DNA from: an uncultured Dokdonia sp.
Lineage (GTDB): Bacteria > Bacteroidota > Bacteroidia > Flavobacteriales > Flavobacteriaceae
Direction: 5' to 3'
DNA: 64,000 bases
Assembly: GCF_947496725.1 (NCBI RefSeq)
Contig: NZ_CANMDS010000001.1
Span: forward strand, 786,194-850,193
The translations under genes and the position numbers were made by a program. Within the stretch, counting starts at the first letter, position 1; each line of letters begins with the position of its first letter. The notes under the pieces were generated by a model. That model worked only from the letters and a program-made list of their open reading frames with translations. It did not search any database and was not told the origin of the DNA. This document shows positions 44,481 to 52,077 of the stretch, one piece after another.

Positions 44481-45044
44481 TTATTGTATCTCCTTATCTA
44501 CTACGCCGCACTTAAGCATTTTATCACCGTAGTAAGGATTGCGTATTTCTTTAGAATCTGATAACCAGTAAGCACCTTTACCTTCAAAGGCCATAGGGCA
44601 ATATTGCTTTATGAGTGATCCAGTTGCAAGTTGACCAGAAAGGTACACCTCAACGCTTTTTGACACATCCTCAAAAACTTCACGTTGCTTATCTACATTA
44701 GTAGATGTAGCGATTTGATCTAGATTAGATTTTAAAGCAGAAAAAGTCTCTGCACTAGGTACTACAGTAAGCATCTGGCTAAAATCTTTTGCGACAGATG
44801 CTGCATCTTCTGCATCTGTATTTACAAAAGCCCCTTTAAGATTTAAGTAAGCACGATGTACTTGCGTAGCCTCTTCTGTTTTAAAAGTCACCTCAACAAA
44901 CTCTTCTGTCACATTAAGATCTCCAGTAGAGGTTATTACTGCAGTATCACTATGTTGCGACGGTGCTGTTTTTACTTCTGCCTCTTGATTTTGCTTACAA
45001 GAAAATAACGCGATTGCGATGGCTACAAAAAATACATTTTTCAT
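44481..45044 (-). CDS. DUF3347 lipoprotein (copper-related)
   Basis: 187 residues. Lipoprotein signal with Cys16 (IAIALFSCKQN). The helical DUF3347 domain (AYLNLKGAFVNTDAEDA) is followed by a conserved end KQYCPMAFEGKGAYWLSDS and PYYGDKMLKCG. This Cys/Met/His-bearing end matches that seen in CusB-type and other copper-efflux proteins of Bacteroidota, here as a stand-alone lipoprotein. It is the most upstream gene of the copper cluster. A GGGTT/AACCC inverted repeat sits between its -7 element and the ATG. Confidence 0.8.
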   Translation of the reverse strand: MKNVFFVAIAIALFSCKQNQEAEVKTAPSQHSDTAVITSTGDLNVTEEFVEVTFKTEEATQVHRAYLNLKGAFVNTDAEDAASVAKDFSQMLTVVPSAETFSALKSNLDQIATSTNVDKQREVFEDVSKSVEVYLSGQLATGSLIKQYCPMAFEGKGAYWLSDSKEIRNPYYGDKMLKCGVVDKEIQ

Positions 45045-45064
45045 TTGCTAGGGTTTTAACCCTG

Positions 45065-45072
45065 CAAAAATA
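45065..45072 (-). promoter_or_regulatory. -7 element upstream of the DUF3347 gene
   Basis: TATTTTTG on the minus strand, 20 bases before the ATG. GGGTTAAAACCC lies between the two. No clear -33 TTG is seen. Confidence 0.4.
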
Positions 45073-45080
45073 CAACGTAC

Positions 45081-45512
45081 TCACTTATTTACCTTGCGGT
45101 AATAAAAAAATGCCGGCAATAATAAGAAAACAAGTAATGGCTGGATTAAAAAACGGCGCACATAAAAAAGCCCCATATACTCAGAGGGTGTATGGTGATG
45201 TAATAAAATATAGTAAACGATACTGAGCACAATAAAAACAACTGCATAAAATACGACCGTAAACTTAATAATACCCTTATCTCTAAAGACAGCCCATAGC
45301 AAGCCCAGCGACAACAGCATATTTAATAAGTATCTAAATAATATATGCATCATTAACTTGCCTTTTGCAAAAGTAGGCAGTGCCGTGTTTTGATAATCTC
45401 CGTGAAAATAATCTATGAGAGGATCGTAGAAGAGTACGCTTTCGCGAAAGCGTATTAAAAGCAACCCAAACAGGCATAGCACAGCTAGCAACATATAGAA
45501 TACCTTATGCAT
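45081..45512 (-). CDS. Exosortase F-associated membrane protein
   Basis: 143 residues with four predicted transmembrane helices. The N-terminal region (FYDPLIDYFHGDYQNTALPTF) and the RYLLNMLLSLGLLWAVF and YYILLHHHTPSEYMGLFYVRRFLIQP segments match the protein always found beside exosortase F in flavobacteria. Its function is unknown, but co-occurrence implies a joint role. It overlaps xrtF by 8 bases. A palindrome copy near its start reads IRFRESVLF. Confidence 0.85.
   Translation of the reverse strand: MHKVFYMLLAVLCLFGLLLIRFRESVLFYDPLIDYFHGDYQNTALPTFAKGKLMMHILFRYLLNMLLSLGLLWAVFRDKGIIKFTVVFYAVVFIVLSIVYYILLHHHTPSEYMGLFYVRRFLIQPLLVFLLLPAFFYYRKVNK
45435..45454. repeat. GCTTTCGCGAAAGC palindrome, copy 16 (inside exosortase-associated gene)
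   Basis: Exact core at 45438-45451, 20-base perfect palindrome, read as RFRES within the first membrane segment's boundary. Confidence 0.95.
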
Positions 45513-46053
45513 CTTTTACAGGTTTTTTATACGAGTTTATCCAGCCTAACCACAGCAAGAATACGGTACCATAAATAACCGCCGGAAAGATAGTGCCGTG
45601 TAGTACATCTGCATATGCTGGATATTCATAAATACCTATTGTAAGTAAGGCAATGCGCAAGACATTCATACCATAAAGAAGTACGACACCTCCAAAAATG
45701 AAAAGTAGTGTTCTTTTTACATCTCCAAAAAATGCAAGCATAAACGACACAAAAAGCAGCATCACACTTACGGCATTACAACCTTCTACTACGCGAGCGA
45801 GGGTTTTACAGTTCATAGTGAGATTCATTGCTGGCTCCCAAGTGCTAGGTTCTACCTTCATATCATACCCAAAAGCAGTAATTAATGCCTGACTTTGTTT
45901 TGCAACGTTATGTGTAATATAATCGGGAAAATAGCGACTACTAGCTCCATAGGTTAAAAATAGTTGGTAAAGCGACACGAAAACCAAATAACTTCCTATA
46001 AATATGGCTAAAAATCGGAGGACGGGCTTATATTTGCGGACTAATTTGAGCAA
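45505..46053 (-). CDS. xrtF: Exosortase family protein XrtF
   Basis: 182 codons from TTG 46053. Multi-pass membrane protein with the exosortase catalytic triad: Cys92 in VVEGCNAVSV, Arg133 in GMNVLRIALL and His152 in DVLHGTIFP. Exosortases are transpeptidase-like enzymes that process proteins bearing C-terminal sorting signals at the cell envelope. In XrtF systems the targets are not known. The operon pair with the associated protein is conserved in Flavobacteriia; no sorted protein is recognisable nearby. Confidence 0.88.
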   Translation of the reverse strand: MLKLVRKYKPVLRFLAIFIGSYLVFVSLYQLFLTYGASSRYFPDYITHNVAKQSQALITAFGYDMKVEPSTWEPAMNLTMNCKTLARVVEGCNAVSVMLLFVSFMLAFFGDVKRTLLFIFGGVVLLYGMNVLRIALLTIGIYEYPAYADVLHGTIFPAVIYGTVFLLWLGWINSYKKPVKDA

Positions 46054-46085
46054 GGGATGTTTTTAACGTCTAAAATACAAGAAAA

Positions 46086-46541
46086 ATGGCTTTTGAAGAT
46101 TTAAAAATACAAGTAAGCAGCATTGCCTCAAATAATGAAGGCAGTGCAAAGGGTAAAATGACAGCAATTTGTGAGCTGTTACAAGAACATATAGACTACT
46201 ATGACTGGGTAGGTTTTTATATGGCAAATCACGAGGCACGCACGTTGCACCTTGAGGCTTTTGCTGGAGAGCCTACAGACCATACAGTTATCCCTTTCGG
46301 GAAAGGAATTTGCGGTCAAGTAGCAGAGTCTAATGAAAACTTTGTAGTTCCAGATGTTAAGGCGCAAGATAATTATATAGCCTGCTCCATCACTGTTAAG
46401 AGTGAGATAGTAATCCCACTTTTTAAAGATGGAAAAAATATAGGCCAGATAGATATAGATTCAAATAAAGTAGATCCTTTTACAAAAGCAGACGAAGATT
46501 TTCTAGAGTTTGTAAACGAGAAAGTTGCTGCTCTTCTATAA
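46086..46541 (+). CDS. GAF domain protein (free methionine-R-sulfoxide reductase-like)
   Basis: 151 residues forming one GAF domain: WVGFYMANHEARTLHLEAFAGEP, PFGKGICGQVAES, PDVKAQDNYIACSITVKSEIVIPL and IDIDSNKVDPF. Cys76 in GKGICG and Cys100 in IACS correspond to two of the cysteines of free methionine-(R)-sulfoxide reductases. The third family cysteine, about 10 residues before Cys76, is His66 here. Reductase function is possible but not proven. It is divergent from xrtF across 32 bases. Confidence 0.75.
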   Translation: MAFEDLKIQVSSIASNNEGSAKGKMTAICELLQEHIDYYDWVGFYMANHEARTLHLEAFAGEPTDHTVIPFGKGICGQVAESNENFVVPDVKAQDNYIACSITVKSEIVIPLFKDGKNIGQIDIDSNKVDPFTKADEDFLEFVNEKVAALL

Positions 46542-46561
46542 GACCGTTATAACTTTAAAAC

Positions 46562-46600
46562 AATAAACCCCTTACTAATCTAATTAGTAAGGGGTTTATT
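46562..46600. terminator. Bidirectional intrinsic terminator
   Basis: An 18-base perfect stem (AATAAACCCCTTACTAAT) with a 3-base loop, between convergent GAF and permease genes. Confidence 0.92.
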
Positions 46601-46617
46601 ATTTTATATACATAATA

Positions 46618-47880
46618 CTACATCCCTGTTCTAATAGCCTCTACAGGATCTAATTTTGAAGCTCCTATAGCGGGTACAATACCAGCTATAATCCCAATAA
46701 CAAAAGTCGTAAACAGACCTAAGAAGATATTATCAAAAGAAAGCACAAACTCAAAATCACCAGCTATTTTTGAAACATCTAGCAACCAGACGACTACCTG
46801 TACCATTATTAAACCTATTAGCCCCCCAAAAATAGAAAGTAAGATAGACTCAAAAAGAAATTGAAATAATATAAACCTACGCTTTGCTCCTAGTGCTTTT
46901 TGTATACCTATAAGATTGGTACGTTCTTTCACACTCACAAACATAATATTTGCGATACCAAAACCTCCCACTAGAAGTGAAAAACCACCTATACCCCACC
47001 CTACAAATGTAAGTATGCTTATTATACCGTCTATCGCATCTGCAAAGCCGCTCAATCTATTGATAAAAAAGTTGCTATCATCTCCAGATTTTATAGATCG
47101 ACCTTGCCTCATTTTTTGTTCGGTTAGTGCATAAAGTTCATCTGGGTCACCTCCCTCCTCTGGGATAATTGTAATGGTAGGAAATGTAGATCTATTATTA
47201 TCTCCATATATTCTACGTATGATATTTACGGGCACTACTAATTTTTCGTCTTTAGAATCTCCAAAGGCGTTTATACCCTCTTTCTTAAGCACACCTATAA
47301 TCGTAAACTTTCTACTTAATGTTTTTACTTGCTTACCTACTGGGTTTACTCCTACACCAAAAAGATTATCTCTCAATATAGACCCTATCACAGCAACAGG
47401 TGCACCATTAACAGACTCTCGCTCATTAAAAAAACGACCATCCTCAAACTCTAACCTCTCAATATCATATAATCCTTCTGTAGCATTATCTATTCTAACA
47501 CTTTCTATAACCGTGCCTTCGTAGCTTACTTTTTGAGCAGCCACGTTCATCGAGTAGTTTATGGCACCTAGACCGGGAAGATTACGTTGTAAGTTTTGGT
47601 AATCATCATAAGTCACAAGTGGGAAGCGTTCCCTTTTCCAGCGTGGCACCTCACTAGGACCAAAAGAAATGTGACAAATTATCATTGAGTTAGAATCTAG
47701 AGAAGACAGGCTTCCCTTTATATCTTTCTCAAGTGAATCTACAGCGGCTAGCACCCCTATAATAGAAAAGATTCCTACCGTTACACCCATTAATGAAAGA
47801 AAGGTACGGGTCTTATTATTGCGCAAGGCATTTACAGCAAATCTAAAACTCTCCCCTAAGGCTCTAAAATATGTAAACAT
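46618..47880 (-). CDS. MacB/FtsX-type ABC transporter permease
   Basis: 420 residues. Transmembrane helix 1 (LSLMGVTVGIFSIIGVLAAV) is followed by a MacB-type periplasmic core domain of about 230 residues, then three C-terminal helices with GFGIANIMFVSVKERT and IGIQKALGAKRRFILFQFLFES, the FtsX coupling signature, ending DPVEAIRTGM. It needs an ATP-binding partner (MacB/LolD type), which is not adjacent. Probably mechanotransmission or lipoprotein/peptide export rather than classical transport. Confidence 0.88.
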   Translation of the reverse strand: MFTYFRALGESFRFAVNALRNNKTRTFLSLMGVTVGIFSIIGVLAAVDSLEKDIKGSLSSLDSNSMIICHISFGPSEVPRWKRERFPLVTYDDYQNLQRNLPGLGAINYSMNVAAQKVSYEGTVIESVRIDNATEGLYDIERLEFEDGRFFNERESVNGAPVAVIGSILRDNLFGVGVNPVGKQVKTLSRKFTIIGVLKKEGINAFGDSKDEKLVVPVNIIRRIYGDNNRSTFPTITIIPEEGGDPDELYALTEQKMRQGRSIKSGDDSNFFINRLSGFADAIDGIISILTFVGWGIGGFSLLVGGFGIANIMFVSVKERTNLIGIQKALGAKRRFILFQFLFESILLSIFGGLIGLIMVQVVVWLLDVSKIAGDFEFVLSFDNIFLGLFTTFVIGIIAGIVPAIGASKLDPVEAIRTGM

Positions 47881-47946
47881 TGATTGATTTTATCTAAAGA
47901 TACGAGTAAGACGTCACTCGAGATAAATTGTTACAAAGTAGTTCCA

Positions 47947-47973
47947 TTTTGTTAATAGAAAGCGTTAACAAAA
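47947..47973. promoter_or_regulatory. Inverted repeat upstream of purH
   Basis: TTTTGTTAA, 9-base spacer, TTAACAAAA, a perfect 9-base inverted repeat at the position where the -33 element would be. Candidate repressor or activator site. Confidence 0.5.
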
Positions 47974-47987
47974 AGTGTTGAAATTGC

Positions 47988-47995
47988 TATTTTTG
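47988..47995 (+). promoter_or_regulatory. -7 element of purH
   Basis: TATTTTTG fits TAnnTTTG, 55 bases before the purH ATG and 14 bases after the inverted repeat. Confidence 0.55.
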
Positions 47996-48050
47996 ACACT
48001 TCAAAATCCCATATGCGAGGGAGGACACAAAATCTATCAATAATCTCACA

Positions 48051-49583
48051 ATGAGCACAACAAAAAAAATAGGCGCAGCCCTTATTTCAGTATTTCACAA
48101 AGACGGCCTTGCCCCTATCGTTCAGAAACTTCACGAGTACGGAGTAACCCTTTATTCTACAGGAGGGACTGAAAAATTTATTAAAGATTTAGGTATCCCT
48201 GTGGTACCGGTAGAAGATGTGACTTCTTACCCATCTATACTAGGTGGTCGTGTTAAAACATTACACCCTAAGGTTTTTGGAGGGATTCTTAACCGTCAGG
48301 ATCACGATGGTGATGTAAAAGAAATGGCAGAGTATGAAATCCCACAACTTGACCTAGTTATTGTTGATTTATACCCTTTTGAAAAAACAGTTGCATCTGG
48401 AGCACCAGAGCAAGACATTATAGAAAAAATAGATATAGGCGGTATCTCACTTATACGCGCCGCTGCAAAAAACTTTAAAGACACACTTTGTGTATCTTCT
48501 ATGGAAGACTATGCAGAGGTATTAGATATTATCACAAACGGTAATGGTAGCACAACAATGGCAGAGAGAAAACGCTTTGCTGCCAAAAGCTTTGCTGTAT
48601 CATCTCACTATGACACTGCTATCTTTAATTACTTTAATGCAGATCACGAGATACCATCACTTAAACTAAGTGCAAATAATGGTAAGACCTTACGTTACGG
48701 AGAAAACCCACACCAAAAGGGATTCTTCTTTGGAGATTTTGACGAAGTTTTTGACAAGCTACACGGTAAAGAGCTTTCATATAACAACCTTCTTGATGTA
48801 GATGCGGCCGTAAATCTTATTTCAGAATTTCAGGGAGAGGCACCTACCTTTGCCGTACTAAAACATAATAACGCTTGTGGCTTTGCACAACGTGACACTA
48901 TGCACCAAGCTTATGTAGATGCACTTGCTGGTGACCCTACATCTGCTTTTGGAGGCGTACTTATTGCAAACGGTGAGATAGATGAGCTTACCGCTCAAGA
49001 GATTCATAAATTATTTTGTGAAGTAGTAATTGCTCCATCATTTACACCAGAAGCTTTAGAAATTCTTAAAGGAAAGAAAAACCGCATCCTTCTTACTTTA
49101 AAAAATATTGTACTACCAGAGATGACAGTACGTACTTGTCTTAACGGGACACTTTTACAAGAACGTGATCATAAAACAGACACTACTGCAGATCTTACTA
49201 ATGCTACAAACACGCAGCCTACAGAAAAGGAACTAGAAGACTTACTGTTTGCATCAAAAATTTGTAAACACACTAAGTCTAACACTATCGTACTTGCAAA
49301 AAATAAACAACTTTGTGCAAGCGGTACTGGGCAAACATCACGTGTAGATGCATTAAGACAAGCTATTGAAAAAGCAACATCCTTTGGCTTTGACCTTCAG
49401 GGGTCTGTGATGGCTAGTGATGCATTTTTCCCTTTCCCAGATTGTGTAGAAATTGCAGATAAAGCAGGCATTACTGCCGTGATACAACCAGGTGGATCAA
49501 TAAAAGATCAACTTACCGTAGACTATTGTAACGAAAACAACGTATCTATGGTAATGACGGGAACACGTCACTTTAAACATTAA
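48051..49583 (+). CDS. purH: Bifunctional AICAR formyltransferase / IMP cyclohydrolase
   Basis: 510 residues, normal for PurH. The N-terminal IMP cyclohydrolase part has KKIGAALISVFHKDGLAP, LYSTGGTEKFIKDLG and GGRVKTLHPKVFGGIL. The C-terminal AICAR formyltransferase part has LRYGENPHQKGFFF, LKHNNACGFA (catalytic His), DPTSAFGGV, ASGTGQTSRVDALRQA and MTGTRHFKH. It carries out the last two steps of purine synthesis to IMP. It stands upstream of the mre operon, separated by a long palindromic element. Confidence 0.97.
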   Translation: MSTTKKIGAALISVFHKDGLAPIVQKLHEYGVTLYSTGGTEKFIKDLGIPVVPVEDVTSYPSILGGRVKTLHPKVFGGILNRQDHDGDVKEMAEYEIPQLDLVIVDLYPFEKTVASGAPEQDIIEKIDIGGISLIRAAAKNFKDTLCVSSMEDYAEVLDIITNGNGSTTMAERKRFAAKSFAVSSHYDTAIFNYFNADHEIPSLKLSANNGKTLRYGENPHQKGFFFGDFDEVFDKLHGKELSYNNLLDVDAAVNLISEFQGEAPTFAVLKHNNACGFAQRDTMHQAYVDALAGDPTSAFGGVLIANGEIDELTAQEIHKLFCEVVIAPSFTPEALEILKGKKNRILLTLKNIVLPEMTVRTCLNGTLLQERDHKTDTTADLTNATNTQPTEKELEDLLFASKICKHTKSNTIVLAKNKQLCASGTGQTSRVDALRQAIEKATSFGFDLQGSVMASDAFFPFPDCVEIADKAGITAVIQPGGSIKDQLTVDYCNENNVSMVMTGTRHFKH

Positions 49584-49592
49584 TAACAAAAA

Positions 49593-49632
49593 GGGTTAGT
49601 ATTACGCTTTCGCGAAAGCGTGATGTTAACCC
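49593..49632. repeat. GCTTTCGCGAAAGC palindrome, copy 17, extended hairpin
   Basis: Exact core at 49606-49619. The symmetry extends out to GGGTTA/TAACCC, giving a 40-base near-palindrome with 17 of 20 pairs matched. It starts 9 bases after the purH stop. There is no T-run. Confidence 0.93.
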
Positions 49633-49692
49633 TAATATTTGTACTTTTAAGCAGCACGCTTAAAAACTAACGCATAACGCTTTGATTACCCT

Positions 49693-50721
49693 ATGGGATT
49701 TTTTGATTTTTTAACTGAGAATATAGCAATTGACCTTGGTACTGCCAACACGTTGATTATACACAATGATAAAGTAGTAGTAGATAGTCCATCTATAGTT
49801 GCTCGAGACCGCACGACAAAAAAGATAATTGCCGTAGGTAAAGAAGCTGCTCAAATGCAAGGTAAAACTCACGAAAACATCAAAACCATACGCCCTCTTA
49901 AGGATGGAGTAATTGCAGATTTTGATGCCAGTGAGCAGATGATTGCAATGTTTATCAAAGAAATACCAGCACTTAAAAAGAAATTATTTCCACCTGCATT
50001 GCGTATGGTAATCTGTATACCTTCTGGAATTACAGAGGTAGAGATGCGAGCAGTAAAGGAAAGTGCAGAACGTGTAAATGGTAAGGAAGTATATCTTATA
50101 CACGAGCCTATGGCAGCCGCTATAGGTATAGGTGTAGATATTATGCAACCTAAGGGTAATATGATTGTAGATATAGGTGGGGGTACGACAGAGATTGCCG
50201 TAATTGCACTAGGAGGTATTGTATGTGATAAGTCTGTAAAAATTGCAGGTGATGTATTTACAAACGATATTATCTACTATATGCGCACCCAGCACAACCT
50301 TTATGTAGGAGAGCGCAGTGCCGAAAAAATAAAAATACAAATAGGTGCCGCTACCGAAGATCTTGAAGTGCCGCCAGAAGAAATGAGTGTACAGGGTCGT
50401 GACTTACTAACTGGTAAGCCTAAGCAGGTACAAATAAGCTTTAGAGAGATTGCAAAGGCATTAGATAAATCTATACTTCGTATAGAAGATGCTGTAATGG
50501 AAACATTATCACAAACACCTCCAGAACTCGCTGCAGATATTTATAATACGGGTATTTACCTAGCGGGTGGTGGGTCTATGTTACGTGGTCTTGACAAGCG
50601 TCTTTCTCAAAAAACAGACCTTCCAGTTTATATTGCAGAAGATCCACTTAGAGCTGTGGTAAGAGGTACCGGTATATGCTTGAAAAATCTAGCTAAGTAT
50701 AAGAGCGTTCTCATAAAATAG
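49693..50721 (+). CDS. mreB: Rod shape-determining protein MreB
   Basis: 342 residues. Actin-like motifs: IAIDLGTANTLI (phosphate 1), CIPSGITEVEMRAV, MIVDIGGGTTEIAVIALGG (phosphate 2) and IYLAGGGSMLRGLDKRL (adenosine). MreB filaments guide the elongasome under the inner membrane. First gene of mreB-mreC-mreD-mrdA-rodA, all rightward and close-packed. Confidence 0.97.
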   Translation: MGFFDFLTENIAIDLGTANTLIIHNDKVVVDSPSIVARDRTTKKIIAVGKEAAQMQGKTHENIKTIRPLKDGVIADFDASEQMIAMFIKEIPALKKKLFPPALRMVICIPSGITEVEMRAVKESAERVNGKEVYLIHEPMAAAIGIGVDIMQPKGNMIVDIGGGTTEIAVIALGGIVCDKSVKIAGDVFTNDIIYYMRTQHNLYVGERSAEKIKIQIGAATEDLEVPPEEMSVQGRDLLTGKPKQVQISFREIAKALDKSILRIEDAVMETLSQTPPELAADIYNTGIYLAGGGSMLRGLDKRLSQKTDLPVYIAEDPLRAVVRGTGICLKNLAKYKSVLIK

Positions 50722-50735
50722 AAATCTCTTAAGGT

Positions 50736-51581
50736 ATGCAACAGATTATCAATTTTTTGATCAGGAATAAAAATTTCCTGCTGTTTGCTTTTTTACTAAT
50801 GCTGTCTCTTGTATTTACCATACAGTCACACTCGTATCATCGTAGCAAGTTTGTAAACTCTGCAAACTGGTTTACGGGAGGAATATATGGCTCTGTAAGT
50901 AGTGTGCAAGATTATTTTAATCTCAAAACCTACAACCAGCAGTTATTAGAAGAAAATGCACGTTTAAGAACTATAGTGAGCGCCACAAAAACTGGTGATG
51001 AATCTATAGAACCCCTTACAGCAGCAAATTCTCCTATCCCGGCAGATAGCACAGTGCAATATGCTTACAACCCAGCTAAAGTTATAAATAACAACTACGC
51101 AAAGACTGACAACTTTATCACCTTAAAAGGAGGGGGGGCTAGTAATATCAAAAAAGATCAAGGTGTGATTACGAGCCAAGGTATTGTAGGCATAATAGAT
51201 AATACATCATCAAGTTATAGTACAGTTCTGTCTATACTTAATTCCAACTTTACTACACAAGTAAAATTAAAAGGCTCTGAACATTTTGGGACACTACAAT
51301 GGGACGGTAAAAGTCCTAATGTCGTTCAAGTAATAGATATGCAACAACAGGCACCTGTTACAAAAGGAGATACGATTGAGACGAGTGGAAAATCGGCAAT
51401 TTTCCCGAAAGGGATACCTGTAGGTGTGGTACAAGATTACACGCTAGATAGTAGTAAAAACTTTTACACACTATCTGTAAGGCTTATGAATGATATGACC
51501 AGCCTAGGTCACGTATATGTTATAGAAAACAAGGCAAGAGTAGAGATTGAGCAATTAGAAAACGAGAACTATGAAGAATAA
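50736..51581 (+). CDS. mreC: Rod shape-determining protein MreC
   Basis: 281 residues. One N-terminal transmembrane helix (FLLFAFLLMLSLVFTIQSH), a short coiled coil (LKTYNQQLLEENARLRTIV, residues 63-81) and two beta domains with VKGTITSQGIVG-like KKDQGVITSQGIVGIIDN and GIPVGVV. MreC is the periplasmic scaffold that activates PBP2/RodA. It overlaps mreD by 11 bases. Confidence 0.95.
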   Translation: MQQIINFLIRNKNFLLFAFLLMLSLVFTIQSHSYHRSKFVNSANWFTGGIYGSVSSVQDYFNLKTYNQQLLEENARLRTIVSATKTGDESIEPLTAANSPIPADSTVQYAYNPAKVINNNYAKTDNFITLKGGGASNIKKDQGVITSQGIVGIIDNTSSSYSTVLSILNSNFTTQVKLKGSEHFGTLQWDGKSPNVVQVIDMQQQAPVTKGDTIETSGKSAIFPKGIPVGVVQDYTLDSSKNFYTLSVRLMNDMTSLGHVYVIENKARVEIEQLENENYEE

Positions 51582-52077
51582 TGTTCTCAAAAATATTGTG
51601 CGCTTTGTAGCGCTTATGTTTGTGCAAATCTACTTGTTTAATCACATAAACTTTTTAGGTTACATTAATCCGTATCCATATGTGTTGTTTCTTTTAGTAT
51701 TCCCGTTTACTGCAAATAGGTCTCTATACATATTTATAGCATTTTTAACAGGTCTCACTATGGATATGTTTGGTAACAGTGGTGGTATACACGCTGCGGC
51801 TTGTTTATTTCTTGCATATTTAAGACCTCTCACATTACGATTTGCTTTTGGGGTGAGTTATGAATACAATGCGATTAAACTATCTAAGGTGAGTTTATAC
51901 GGCCGTTTTGTCTATATATCCATATTGGTTTTTACGCATCATCTTGTTTTATTTTTACTTGAGGTTTTTAACATAAGTAACATACTCTACACCTTAAACA
52001 AAACGTTAGTCACTAGTATCTTTACAATCATACTTTGTATTGTATTTAACATCCTTTTCAGCCGACGTATTGAATGA
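51571..52077 (+). CDS. mreD: Rod shape-determining protein MreD
   Basis: 168 residues, five predicted transmembrane helices and little else, with the conserved GLTMDMFGNSGGIHAAACL motif near residue 65. MreD is the inner-membrane partner of MreC. It overlaps mrdA by four bases (ATGA). Confidence 0.93.
   Translation: MKNNVLKNIVRFVALMFVQIYLFNHINFLGYINPYPYVLFLLVFPFTANRSLYIFIAFLTGLTMDMFGNSGGIHAAACLFLAYLRPLTLRFAFGVSYEYNAIKLSKVSLYGRFVYISILVFTHHLVLFLLEVFNISNILYTLNKTLVTSIFTIILCIVFNILFSRRIE

Noticed and set aside
46284..46298. CCCTTTCGGGAAAGG, a similar-looking palindrome in the GAF gene
   Set aside because: The centre is CGGG rather than CGCG, and it encodes the conserved PFGKG motif, so it is explained by the protein.
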